Source: Candidatus Accumulibacter proximus
GTDB taxonomy: Bacteria; Pseudomonadota; Gammaproteobacteria; Burkholderiales; Rhodocyclaceae
Assembly: GCA_016709675.1 (NCBI GenBank)
Contig: JADJMH010000001.1
Location: forward strand, 496,001 to 560,000
Length of the DNA: 64,000 nt
Direction: 5' to 3'
Part shown: piece by piece, positions 45,380 to 53,218 of the stretch
Numbering within the stretch: the first letter of the stretch is position 1
Layout: every line of letters begins with the position of its first letter
Notes under the pieces: generated by a model
Databases searched by the model: none
What the model was told of the DNA's origin: nothing
Seen by the model: the letters and a program-made list of their open reading frames with translations, nothing else
Made by a program: the position numbers and the translations under genes

Positions 45380-46978
45380 TCAGAAACTGTGCGAAAGTAC
45401 GCCGGTCAGCGCGCTCTCCGTGTAGTCCGCGTTGATTCCGCCGTCGGAGATCACGTGCCGGGCACCGATGTTGGCTTGCGTCTTGGGCGAGAGCTGTGTG
45501 GTGAAGAAAAGATAGGCGCCCTGCGTCTTGGTGTCCACCGCATTGGTGCCTTTCGCAAGACTGCGCTGCTCGTTAAGCGACAGGGACAGCGAGGAGCGAC
45601 CAGTCAGTTGATGCCCCCAGATGACGCCGAAACCGCGCTGAGTCACTTCATTCGCCAGTGAATAGTCATCGGTCAGCCCGCTGACCACACCCAGCGGCTG
45701 TTGCTGACTCTCGGTGGCACTGAAAGTGAGCGTATTCCGGGCACCCAGAAGAGCGTACGACAGCTGCTGCAATTTCTGCAGGGTTGGGCGGTTGGTCAGG
45801 GCACCGTTGACGACGGTTCCGTCTGCCGGGACGCCTCTGCCTTGCAGGACCTGATTGACCTGCGCCCTGATCGCATCAGGCGCAAGCCCGGGATTGCTGG
45901 CAGCGATGATCGCGTAGAAGGCGTCGTAGTTGCTGCCCTGCCCGGTATTGCCGACGCCTACCGGCTGATACGAGACATCCCTGCTCGCCGTATAGCTGAG
46001 CAATGAGCGCGGCATCCGGTGGCTGAAGGCCACCACGTAGCCGTTGCCGAAGAAACGCCGCGTCATGCGCGCATCGAGCTTGGTCCGCGGGCTCGGCGTC
46101 CAGATGAAACCGTAACCCGAATCGCTGTAGGTCTCATCCTCCAGGCTGACCAGATTGTTCGTCTCGCGCCCGGCAATCAGTGAGAACTGGAACTGCGGTG
46201 TCAGGCGGTACGACAGGGTCAGTTGATAGCGCGTATCGTTCCGATCCCGACCAATGTCATACTGGACGCTGTTGCTGCTGGCGTCGAGCGACCAACTGAG
46301 AGGACCCCAACGGGTATTGCCATTGATCCGGCCCAGCCACTGGCTCGTGGTCGTGTCAGACACCGCCGACGAATCAGCGCTGGTTGTACTCGCCGTGTAG
46401 CGCAGCAAGTACTCGGTGGACGACAGGAGGCGCCCTCTGATGTACGGCGAGATCGAGTAGTACGCGGTCTCGGTCTGGTTATTGTTGATGTTGGCATCGG
46501 AGGGCGAAGTTTGCCCAAACGCCGAAATCAACTGCTGTGAAATCGTTCCGCTCGCGTCGATGAAAAACCAGTTTTCGATGGCTTCGAGCGTACCGACGGC
46601 ATTCAACGCATTCTGCAGATTGTTCTGCGACGACTCCCGCGCATAGAGGTTCTGGGTAAGTCCGTAGTTCAAACGCAAGCTGGCGCGGGCCCCCTGGCCT
46701 TCGATCGAGATTCCCGGCGTTATGCCGGTCACCAGATCACTCGTCCTGTTCGTGGATGTGAGAAAGAGATTGTTGGTCAGGGTCTCGTTGACCGCGATGC
46801 TCGGCGTAATCCGCCAGCTCTCGGCATGCGCTTCCAATGCGACGCTCATCACGGCACAACCCAGCCAGGAGGTCGACAGCTGAACGCGCCGACGACAGGT
46901 CAGGCGGTCATTGCCAGGCCCAGCCTGATCAAGTTTCCAAGGCGTCAAGCGCTGCCCGGTCCATGCCTCACAGCCCAT
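45380..46978 (-). CDS. PEP-CTERM/XrtA system outer-membrane beta-barrel protein
   Basis: About 532 residues, starting at MGCEAWTGQRLTPWKLDQAG (ATG 46978), seven bases after the autokinase stop, with AAAAAGG upstream. A long Arg-rich leader and LSTSWLGCAVMSVALEAHAE form the signal peptide. The mature part is rich in alternating aromatic/polar strands: WRITPSIAVNETLTNNLFLT, then ARASLRLNYGLTQNLY, GRLLSSTEYLLRYTAST, RTKLDARMTRRFFGNGYVVA and PKTQANIGARHVISDG. It ends in a terminal aromatic residue (LSHSF), typical of barrels inserted by BAM. It matches TIGR03016 as known. It may form part of the EPS export pore. ATG codons further upstream are frame shadows of the Tyr-Gly repeat. Confidence 0.88.
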   Translation of the reverse strand: MGCEAWTGQRLTPWKLDQAGPGNDRLTCRRRVQLSTSWLGCAVMSVALEAHAESWRITPSIAVNETLTNNLFLTSTNRTSDLVTGITPGISIEGQGARASLRLNYGLTQNLYARESSQNNLQNALNAVGTLEAIENWFFIDASGTISQQLISAFGQTSPSDANINNNQTETAYYSISPYIRGRLLSSTEYLLRYTASTTSADSSAVSDTTTSQWLGRINGNTRWGPLSWSLDASSNSVQYDIGRDRNDTRYQLTLSYRLTPQFQFSLIAGRETNNLVSLEDETYSDSGYGFIWTPSPRTKLDARMTRRFFGNGYVVAFSHRMPRSLLSYTASRDVSYQPVGVGNTGQGSNYDAFYAIIAASNPGLAPDAIRAQVNQVLQGRGVPADGTVVNGALTNRPTLQKLQQLSYALLGARNTLTFSATESQQQPLGVVSGLTDDYSLANEVTQRGFGVIWGHQLTGRSSLSLSLNEQRSLAKGTNAVDTKTQGAYLFFTTQLSPKTQANIGARHVISDGGINADYTESALTGVLSHSF

Positions 46979-46982
46979 GGGC

Positions 46983-47939
46983 TCAAGCACCTTTTTCACC
47001 ATAGCCATAGCCATAGCCATAGCCATAGCCGTAGCCATAACCATAGCCATCCTGGGTCGACGTCCGCGCCTGATTGAGCAACATCAGCTTCACCGCGCAG
47101 GCGTCAATGGCTGACAGGGCGTGCTTGACGTCACTGCGTGCCGTACTTTCGGCCCTTACCACGACGACCACCTGCCCCATATGGGTCGCCAGCACTCTTG
47201 ATTCGGTGGTCATCAGGAGCGGCGGTGAATCGAAGATGATGATCCGGTCCGGATAGCGATTGGCCATCTCGTCCAGCAGACGGATCATCGCGTCACTGGC
47301 CAGGAGTTCGGTGGCGCGCGCGTGCTGGGTACCACTGGGCAGGAGGCTCAGTTTATCGACGTTGGTTCGCATCAGCACCTGCGACAGCGCAACCGACTCG
47401 TCAGTCAGCACGTCGAGCAGCCCGGGCCCCGGCGGCAGCCCGAGCATCTTGAGCATGGACGGCTTCGGTAGATCCGCATCGACCAGCATCACTGTGTTGT
47501 CGAGTTCCATGGCGATGCTCATCGCAAGGTTTATCGCGGTGTAGGACTTGCCCTCGCCTGATACCGCACTCGTCACCATGATCAGGTTGCCCCGCTTGAT
47601 CGGCGCAGCCCCCTTCCCCATCGCGTTGGCGATCAAGGGGCGCTTGATGACCCGATACTGATCGGCGATCCGGGATCGCGGCGCATCCGGGCTGATCAGA
47701 CCGGCGGCCGAAAGCGCATTCAGATCCAGCTCGACGGTGCGAGACACCGCAGCGGACGGAATGGTCTTCCCTGCCGACGAACGCTCTTGGGGCGACGCAG
47801 GCGCCGTCCGGGCTGGAGGCTGGGTGGGAATGCTGGCGTCGGAAGCCGGCGCCTCGCCGCTAGCCGCCGGACTGTGGACCTCGATACCCGCCTTGCGCAG
47901 TTGTTCCAGACGCTTCGCCGCTTGTTCAATGAGGCTCAT
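46983..47939 (-). CDS. XrtA-associated tyrosine autokinase with a Tyr-Gly repeat tail
   Basis: 318 residues, BY-kinase type but without transmembrane parts, so it works with the separate chain-length protein. Walker A is SGEGKS (residues 127-132), Walker A' is VDADL (153-157) and Walker B is IIIFDSPP (233-240). The N-terminal 90 residues are Pro/Ala/Ser-rich linker. The C-terminal tail has eight tyrosines, each separated by Gly (residues 299-313), coded by a hexanucleotide repeat. Phosphorylation of such tails controls Wzz/Wzc assembly and EPS chain length. The gene is intact (TIGR03018 type as known) and follows the chain-length protein directly, with a nine-base gap. Confidence 0.92.
   Translation of the reverse strand: MSLIEQAAKRLEQLRKAGIEVHSPAASGEAPASDASIPTQPPARTAPASPQERSSAGKTIPSAAVSRTVELDLNALSAAGLISPDAPRSRIADQYRVIKRPLIANAMGKGAAPIKRGNLIMVTSAVSGEGKSYTAINLAMSIAMELDNTVMLVDADLPKPSMLKMLGLPPGPGLLDVLTDESVALSQVLMRTNVDKLSLLPSGTQHARATELLASDAMIRLLDEMANRYPDRIIIFDSPPLLMTTESRVLATHMGQVVVVVRAESTARSDVKHALSAIDACAVKLMLLNQARTSTQDGYGYGYGYGYGYGYGYGEKGA
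46999..47050 (-). repeat. Hexanucleotide tandem repeat encoding the (Gly-Tyr)n autokinase tail
   Basis: On the plus strand, five perfect ATAGCC units (47001-47030) follow CC. Then come degenerate units GTAGCC, ATAACC and ATAGCC. On the coding strand this is (GGC TAT)n. It encodes eight Tyr in steps of two codons, so a change of one unit keeps the reading frame and adds or removes one Tyr. Confidence 0.9.
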
Positions 47940-47948
47940 CAGTTTTCC

Positions 47949-49508
47949 TCAGGCAGTACGCATGGAAAGAAGAAAGAAGGCGAGAAGTCCCGCACCATAG
48001 GCGCCGACGAACGAAATGCAGGCGGCTGCAAAGCGCAGCAAATCCTTCTTCTCGCGGCGTTTCGTCGCCTCGTCGGCGAGCAACGACACGGTTCCGAGAA
48101 GGGGCAGGCCGGAGGCTTCCCGCAAGGAGCGGGCGTCGAAGAACACCGGTCTTAGCTGACTGGCCGCGAAGGAGACCGCCACGCCGGCAGCCAGGGCCAG
48201 GAACAGGGTGAGCGGCAAAAACAGGGCGCGATTTGGAGCGACTGGCTTGGGCGAAACCCGCGGTGGGTCGATCAGGCGAAAATCCACCCCTGCGACCTCT
48301 TCGATCGCGCTTCCCATGTTCGCCTGTTCGCGCCGCTGCACCAGCTGTTCGTAGTTCTTCCTGTTGATGTCATAGTCGCGATTGAGCTGTGAAAACTCGG
48401 CCTCGATTTGGGGCACCATATTGACTGAAGCTCTCAGCCGCTCGTAACGAGATTGGTATTCTGCTACCCGGGTTTGCAGAGCCGCGACTCTCGCCTCTGT
48501 CTCGGAGAGCGAAACCCTCAATTGCTGATGCACGGGGTTCGTGGTCACCGAAGACGCGGGGTTGGTCAGTGCAGTCTTCCGCCGGGCAACGATCACCTGT
48601 CTCTTCTGGTCTTCCAGCTCCTTGATCAGGCGGCGCGCACTGACGACGTCCGGATGCTTGTCGGTGTAGCGCTGCAGCATGGCATCCAGATTGCGCTGCT
48701 GAGCGTCGATCCGAGCGTCGATTTCGGGAACCGACACACCGGCAATCGGCTCCGGACCAGCATCCGGAAGGAGAACCGGCTCTTCACCGAGGATCTGGCG
48801 CTTGAGCGCCTCACGGGAATGCTCCGCCTCACGCAACTCGAGGCGACTCTGCTCAAGAGCCCCGGCAGTCGCGCTCATCTGGGCAAAATGATCCTTGCCC
48901 TCGGTATTCTGGGCCGTCAGATTGCGCATCTTGAATTCCTTGAGGCGCGCCTCGGCCGCCTCAAGTTTCTTCTCGTAACCTGCGATCTCCTGGTCCAGAA
49001 ACTTCCGGGCCGCTTCGGTATCCTTGCGGGCGACGCCAAGATTTGATTCGACAAAGATCGACACCAGCGATTGCACTACCCTCTTGGCGTGCTCCGGCTG
49101 GCTGTCCCGATAGGTCACGGTATAGATATTGTCACGCGACGTATTATTGATCTTCAGCGAGGATATCAGCCTGTCGACAAGAGCGTCCTTGTCCTTTTTT
49201 GACTCGATCTTGAGGTCGAGATCTGCCATGCGGATCAACTTCTCCACGTTCGGTCGGGTGATCAGGGTGCGGCTCAACAACATGACCTGTTGATCCACAT
49301 TGGGCATCGTGACCATCCCGCTCATCAGCGGTTTGAGGATCGACTGGGTATCGACATAAACACGCGCCGACGCCTCGTATTGGTCAGGGATGACCAACAC
49401 CGCCACCGCGCTTGCCAGGCCGACGACCCAGGCGACGATAATCCCCAGCCAGCGACGCTGCCACATTCCACGCAGGATCGTCAACGCCTGTCGAATCAGT
49501 TCATCCAT
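47949..49508 (-). CDS. XrtA-associated polysaccharide chain-length determinant (Wzz/Wzc-like)
   Basis: 519 residues. MDELIRQALTILRGMWQRRW leads to an N-terminal membrane helix (LGIIVAWVVGLASAVAVLVI) followed by the Wzz domain: YEASARVYVDTQSILKPLM with NVDQQVMLLSRTLITRPN. Long coiled coils follow (AGYEKKLEAAEARLKEFKM, then RYTDKHPDVVSARRLIKELE and VPQIEAEFSQLNRDYDINRK). The proline-rich region RLIDPPRVSPKPVAPNR precedes a second helix (LFLPLTLFLALAAGVAVSFA). TIGR03007 type as known. It forms the inner-membrane copolymerase with the autokinase at 46983. The last ~25 residues hold a third helix. Confidence 0.92.
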   Translation of the reverse strand: MDELIRQALTILRGMWQRRWLGIIVAWVVGLASAVAVLVIPDQYEASARVYVDTQSILKPLMSGMVTMPNVDQQVMLLSRTLITRPNVEKLIRMADLDLKIESKKDKDALVDRLISSLKINNTSRDNIYTVTYRDSQPEHAKRVVQSLVSIFVESNLGVARKDTEAARKFLDQEIAGYEKKLEAAEARLKEFKMRNLTAQNTEGKDHFAQMSATAGALEQSRLELREAEHSREALKRQILGEEPVLLPDAGPEPIAGVSVPEIDARIDAQQRNLDAMLQRYTDKHPDVVSARRLIKELEDQKRQVIVARRKTALTNPASSVTTNPVHQQLRVSLSETEARVAALQTRVAEYQSRYERLRASVNMVPQIEAEFSQLNRDYDINRKNYEQLVQRREQANMGSAIEEVAGVDFRLIDPPRVSPKPVAPNRALFLPLTLFLALAAGVAVSFAASQLRPVFFDARSLREASGLPLLGTVSLLADEATKRREKKDLLRFAAACISFVGAYGAGLLAFFLLSMRTA

Positions 49509-49597
49509 CGGATTCAGACTTTATCAGTAGGGTTTCAGGAGCAGCCCGTTGCGATCTGCAGCGCGACGGAGCGTGTCATACCACGGCAAGAAACAGA

Positions 49598-50230
49598 TCA
49601 GAACCAACTCTGCGGAATGATCAGCACGTCGCCTGGCTTCATATCCACGTTGGCGGAGATGTCACCACGCCGAATGAGGTCCGTCAGGCGAACGCTGTAC
49701 TGTTGTTTGCTACCTTCTGCAGTAGCACGCATGACTGTCGCCCCGTTGCCATCGGCAAAATCCGTCAGACCACCGACGGCGATCATCACGTCGAGGAGCG
49801 TCATGTTCTGTCTGTACGGAAGTGCCTGCGGCTTGGCGGCTTCGCCGATAACCCGGATCTGCTCGCTTTGTGTGCCCACGAAACCGGTGACGATGACCGT
49901 CACGACCGGATCACGGATATACGTTCCGAGGACCTTCTCCATGTCTCGCGCCAGATCGGTGGGCGTCTTGCCCATCGCTGGAACGTCCTCAACCAGCGGT
50001 CCGGTAATCAGCCCATCCGGACGCACGGGCACTGACATCGAAAGCTCCGGGTTACGCCAGACGATGACCTGCACGTTATCGCCGGGTCCAATGATGTAGC
50101 GATAGTCCTCTGAAGCTGCGGACGCTGGCGCCGGCGGATGGGAAGCACAGCCAGCAGCAAGCACGCCGACCAAGCCCAGCAAGACCCAACGAAACGCGAC
50201 ATCAATCACAGTCTGCAAGCGTGTAACCAT
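49598..50230 (-). CDS. Wza-like polysaccharide export lipoprotein, XrtA-associated
   Basis: 210 residues. A signal peptide with lipobox LVGVLAAGC (Cys28) makes it an outer-membrane lipoprotein. Next comes the poly-export domain: YRYIIGPGDNVQVIVWRNPE (Asp-Asn typical), LSMSVPVRPDGLITGPLVED and VLGTYIRDPVVTVIVTGFVG. It continues with QIRVIGEAAKPQALPYRQNM and the SLBB-like strand DLIRRGDISANVDMKPGDVL, ending IIPQSWF. It is the first gene of the minus-strand EPS operon, 89 bases before the chain-length gene. With the chain-length protein and autokinase it forms the export path. Confidence 0.92.
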   Translation of the reverse strand: MVTRLQTVIDVAFRWVLLGLVGVLAAGCASHPPAPASAASEDYRYIIGPGDNVQVIVWRNPELSMSVPVRPDGLITGPLVEDVPAMGKTPTDLARDMEKVLGTYIRDPVVTVIVTGFVGTQSEQIRVIGEAAKPQALPYRQNMTLLDVMIAVGGLTDFADGNGATVMRATAEGSKQQYSVRLTDLIRRGDISANVDMKPGDVLIIPQSWF

Positions 50231-50649
50231 ATTGCTCTCCTAAATTAGTCGCCAGCCTGGAAACGAACCACGACAAGTTGCAGGACCATTGTGCTGACGG
50301 GTCCCGTAACGCGCGCCAGAGTATAGTGGAATTCTCCTTGAGGACGAAAGGTACAGGTCCGGCGCCACCGCCGTTCCATCCCTCTTGCCCTACCCAACAG
50401 CTGTCTTGCTGTTCCGCCACCGTCACAAGCACTTGGCCCACTGCAGAATAATGGCTACACCGACCTGCCTAAGAGAAATAACGCACATTTTCCGCCTTCC
50501 TTTAGCCCGCGCGGCACGAAAGGCAATAGACACGATAACATATTTATATAAGCGCTTATTCAACTCACCCATCAGGCTCACTGACGAGACCAGGCCTGAC
50601 GCACCTCGCACCCTTGCTGCTACAATCTGATCAATCACTTCGGTCACTT
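50231..50649. promoter_or_regulatory. Divergent promoter region between EPS operon and xthA
   Basis: 419 bases without a supported gene. On the minus strand a TATACT hexamer (AGTATA at 50320-50325 on plus) is a candidate -10 for the EPS operon, with only weak -35 sequence. For xthA, TACAAT at 50621-50626 is a good -10 with CTGACG 19 bases upstream. An AT-rich island (50535-50560) holds the perfect palindrome ATAAGCGCTTAT (50548-50559), a possible operator. No sigma-54 signature was found. The RBS for the export gene is TTAGGAGAGCA-type, close to the start. Confidence 0.4.
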
Positions 50650-51417
50650 ATGAAGCTTGCCAGCTGGAACGTCAACTCACTGAAAGTCCGCCTGCCGCAC
50701 CTGCTCACTTGGCTCGCGCGGGAGCAACCTGGCGTAGTCTGTCTTCAGGAAACGAAACTTGAAGATCACGGCTTCCCCAGGCAGGAGATCGAGGCCGCCG
50801 GTTATCACGTCGCTTTCTCCGGGCAGAAGACTTACAACGGCGTTGCCCTCCTGGCACGAGAACGGCCGACGGAGATTGTGGTCGGCAACCCACTCTACCC
50901 TGATGAACAGAAGCGCCTTCTGACCGCGACAATCAAGGGTGTCAGTGTCGTCTGTGCCTACGTCCCCAATGGCCAGGCAGTCGGCAGCGACAAATACGCC
51001 TACAAGCTCGAATGGCTGGATGGACTCGCCAAGTGGGTCAGCGAGCGACTTGCCGCCAATCCACAACTGGTCGTGGCGGGCGACTTCAATATCGCGCCAG
51101 ACGACCAGGACGTGTACGATCCGGACGCATGGGCCGGGCAGATCCTTTGTTCAGACCTCGAGCGAGCAGCCTTCCGGCGCTTGTTGAGCCTTGGCCTGAA
51201 AGACAGCTTTCGGCTGTTCGACCAGCCAGCGAAGAGCTTCTCATGGTGGGACTACCGAATGCTCGGCTTCCAGAAAAACCGGGGGCTGCGAATCGATCAC
51301 ATCCTGCTCTCCGAGACACTCGCGGCGCGCTGCGAGGCAGCCCGGATCAGCCGGGAAGTGCGCAAGCTTGAGCGCCCCTCGGACCACGCACCGGTCACAG
51401 CGGAACTGGCTGATTGA
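50650..51417 (+). CDS. xthA: Exodeoxyribonuclease III (AP endonuclease)
   Basis: 255 residues starting MKLASWNVNSLKVRLPHLLT (ATG 50650). Conserved catalytic sites: ASWNVNS (metal-binding Asn), VCLQETKLE (Glu34), VAGDFNIAP (Asp/Asn), and PSDHAPV (Asp-His), with YNGVALLARE. It acts on abasic sites and 3' damage in DNA repair. Its TGA overlaps the ATG of the next gene (TGATG), so the Crp/Fnr gene is co-transcribed. The reading frame runs upstream to 50614, but the ATG at 50650 fits the family start. Housekeeping in composition and unlike the EPS genes. Confidence 0.93.
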   Translation: MKLASWNVNSLKVRLPHLLTWLAREQPGVVCLQETKLEDHGFPRQEIEAAGYHVAFSGQKTYNGVALLARERPTEIVVGNPLYPDEQKRLLTATIKGVSVVCAYVPNGQAVGSDKYAYKLEWLDGLAKWVSERLAANPQLVVAGDFNIAPDDQDVYDPDAWAGQILCSDLERAAFRRLLSLGLKDSFRLFDQPAKSFSWWDYRMLGFQKNRGLRIDHILLSETLAARCEAARISREVRKLERPSDHAPVTAELAD

Positions 51418-52094
51418 TGCACAGTCTCCCGGGAAACCTGCCAGAATCAGTGCTGATGCTCTACCCGGCACTGCGTTCGCTGCCGACGGAGCAGCTGGCC
51501 GCGATCTGCCGGACTACGTCCTTACTCAAACTCCCGGCGGGCACCCAGGTGTTTACGGAAAAACAGAACTGCCTGGGGTTCCCGCTGATTCTCGCCGGCA
51601 CGATCAAGGTAGTGAAGAACACCGCTGCCGGCCGCGAGTTGCTTCTCTACCGTGTTGAGCCGGGCGGCTCGTGCATTATTACCTCGAGCTGTCTGCTAGC
51701 TCACAGCCCCTATTCAGCCCGCGGCATCGCCGAAACACCCCTCTCGCTGCTGCTTTTGCCAATTCCCCTATTCGAGAAACTGATCGCCGAAAACGGCTTG
51801 TTCCGCGACTTCGTCTTCCACCTCTTTGGCGACCGCATCGCGGAGCTATTGCAACTGGTCGAGGAAGTCGCGTTTCACCGCCTAGACCAGCGTCTTGCCA
51901 AACTGTTGCTCGCCAAGGGCGTAGCCGTCCATGCCACGCACCAGTCTTTGGCCGAAGAACTGGGTAGCGTGCGAGAGATCGTCAGCCGCTTGCTCAGTGG
52001 CTTCGCCGCCCAGGGACTGGTTGCACTCGGCCGCGAGCAGATCACCGTTATCGACCGGGACAAGTTGAAGCAGCTGGCGGGCTTTGGCCGCTGA
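51417..52094 (+). CDS. Crp/Fnr-family transcriptional regulator
   Basis: 225 residues. The N-terminal cyclic-nucleotide-type beta barrel reads LLKLPAGTQVFTEKQNCLGF, then LILAGTIKVVKNTAAGRELL and LYRVEPGGSCIITSSCLLAH. A dimer helix follows, LFGDRIAELLQLVEEVAF, and the C-terminal winged helix is HATHQSLAEELGSVREIVSR (recognition helix SVREIVSRLLS). Four Cys residues (31, 52, 86, 92) could sense metal, redox or NO, but no FNR-type N-terminal Cys cluster is present. The start ATG 51417 overlaps the xthA stop. A matching binding site lies 20 bases after its end, so it probably controls the DUF2892 gene downstream. Confidence 0.85.
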   Translation: MHSLPGNLPESVLMLYPALRSLPTEQLAAICRTTSLLKLPAGTQVFTEKQNCLGFPLILAGTIKVVKNTAAGRELLLYRVEPGGSCIITSSCLLAHSPYSARGIAETPLSLLLLPIPLFEKLIAENGLFRDFVFHLFGDRIAELLQLVEEVAFHRLDQRLAKLLLAKGVAVHATHQSLAEELGSVREIVSRLLSGFAAQGLVALGREQITVIDRDKLKQLAGFGR

Positions 52095-52111
52095 GATGCG
52101 GCGCTTTGCGC

Positions 52112-52131
52112 TATGTGACCTGAGTTACATA
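52112..52131. promoter_or_regulatory. Crp/Fnr-type binding site
   Basis: TATGTGACCTGAGTTACATA is a near-perfect palindrome that fits TGTGA-N6-TCACA, with one changed base (TTACA). It lies between the regulator gene and the DUF2892 gene, about 60 bases before the ATG. Placement agrees with control by the regulator encoded at 51417-52094; this is inference. Confidence 0.6.
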
Positions 52132-52190
52132 CACGGCCAGGGCAGTTCGCTAATCTGGCACCGTTACTTGAACATCTTACGGAGCCCATC

Positions 52191-52388
52191 ATGAAAACAA
52201 ACGTCGGTGGAATCGACAAAATCCTGCGTATCGTCGTCGGCATCGCCCTGATCGCCATGGCCGCCCTGGGAGTGGTCGGCGCCTGGGGCTGGATCGGAGT
52301 AGTCCCCTTGCTGACCGGCCTGCTTGGCACGTGCCCGGCGTACTCGCTGCTCGGCATGAACACCTGCCCACTAAAGAAGAACACCTGA
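52191..52388 (+). CDS. DUF2892 / YgaP-like small membrane protein
   Basis: 65 residues: MKTNVGGIDKILRIVVGIAL, a first helix, then a second helix with AWGWIGVVPLLTGLLGTCPA, ending MNTCPLKKNT. This is the DUF2892 family, two-helix proteins of unknown role. Members are often found beside rhodanese or Crp/Fnr regulators and thought to act in sulfur or redox stress. The two cysteines flank the second helix (LLGTCPAYSLLGMNTCP), a pattern often seen in this family. An ACGGAG ribosome site precedes the start and a strong terminator follows. Function unknown. Confidence 0.8.
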   Translation: MKTNVGGIDKILRIVVGIALIAMAALGVVGAWGWIGVVPLLTGLLGTCPAYSLLGMNTCPLKKNT

Positions 52389-52406
52389 AATACGTGCTCG
52401 CAGGTC

Positions 52407-52433
52407 AACGGCGTGCCGCCACGGCACGCCGTT
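52407..52433 (+). terminator. Rho-independent terminator, likely bidirectional
   Basis: A perfect 11-bp stem, AACGGCGTGCC (52407-52417) with GGCACGCCGTT (52423-52433), has a 5-base loop and is followed by TCTATTT. It sits between convergent DUF2892 and rsmA and overlaps the rsmA stop by its T-tract. The A/T flanks allow action in both directions. Confidence 0.85.
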
Positions 52434-52434
52434 T

Positions 52435-53214
52435 CTATTTCAGACTATTGGCCAGCAGAACGTAGTCATCGACGGAAAGTTCCTCGGCCCGACAGCTTGG
52501 CGCAAGCCCGAGGCCCTCCAGTTGAGAGTCCTCGACCAGGCCCTTGAGACTGTTGCGCAGCATCTTGCGACGCTGCGCAAAGGCTGTCGACACCAAGGCG
52601 GCGAACTGCCTTTCGTCACGCGCTGACAGGTCTGCGGCTAAGCGAGGAATCAGGCGGACGACAGCCGAATCGACCTTGGGTGGGGGATCAAAAGCCTCAG
52701 GCGGCACATTCAGCAGACGTTCCATCACGAACCGGTATTGCAGCATCACCGACAAGCGGCCAAATTCGCCACTACCGGGGGCAGCAACCATGCGCTCGAC
52801 CACTTCTTTCTGCAACATGAAGTGCATATCGCAGACGCTGTTGCCAAAGCTGGCGAGATGAAAAAGCAGCGGCGTCGAGATGTTGTAGGGAAGATTGCCG
52901 ACAATCCGCAGGCCGGCACCCGAATCACCGGCCAGATGACCGAAATCGAACAACAGGGCATCGCCGGCGTGGATCGTCAACTTGGCCGGTGAATACTCTC
53001 GCCGCAGCCGGGCAATGATGTCGCGATCGATCTCGACGACCTGCAGGTGATCGAGGCGCTGCACCAGCGGGCGGGTCAAGGCGCCAAGCCCCGGCCCGAT
53101 CTCCACCACCTGGTCGCCCGGCTGCACCGCCAGCAGCTCGACAATCTCGGCGATGACCTGCCGATCGACCAGGAAATGCTGGCCGAAGCGCTTGCGCGCG
53201 ACGTGTGGCCGCAT
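52435..53214 (-). CDS. rsmA: 16S rRNA dimethyladenosine transferase
   Basis: 259 residues from ATG 53214 (MRPHVARKRFGQHFLVDRQV). The SAM site is VVEIGPGLGALTRPL, followed by DRDIIARLRREYSP and the catalytic RIVGNLPYNISTPLLFHL. It also has QKEVVERMVAAPGSGEFGRL and FDPPPKVDSAVVRL. It methylates two adenines near the 3' end of 16S rRNA. The stop overlaps the bidirectional terminator. The gene begins four bases after the pdxA stop, so it belongs to the lptD-surA-pdxA-rsmA operon. Longer readings upstream are in frame but lie within pdxA and are not the start. Confidence 0.95.
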   Translation of the reverse strand: MRPHVARKRFGQHFLVDRQVIAEIVELLAVQPGDQVVEIGPGLGALTRPLVQRLDHLQVVEIDRDIIARLRREYSPAKLTIHAGDALLFDFGHLAGDSGAGLRIVGNLPYNISTPLLFHLASFGNSVCDMHFMLQKEVVERMVAAPGSGEFGRLSVMLQYRFVMERLLNVPPEAFDPPPKVDSAVVRLIPRLAADLSARDERQFAALVSTAFAQRRKMLRNSLKGLVEDSQLEGLGLAPSCRAEELSVDDYVLLANSLK

Positions 53215-53218
53215 GCGC

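Noticed and set aside
46978..47050. Upstream ATG codons giving the barrel protein an N-terminus of repeated Met-Ala
   Set aside because: This is the Gly-Tyr repeat read in another frame. The ATG at 46978 follows a ribosome site and the autokinase stop.
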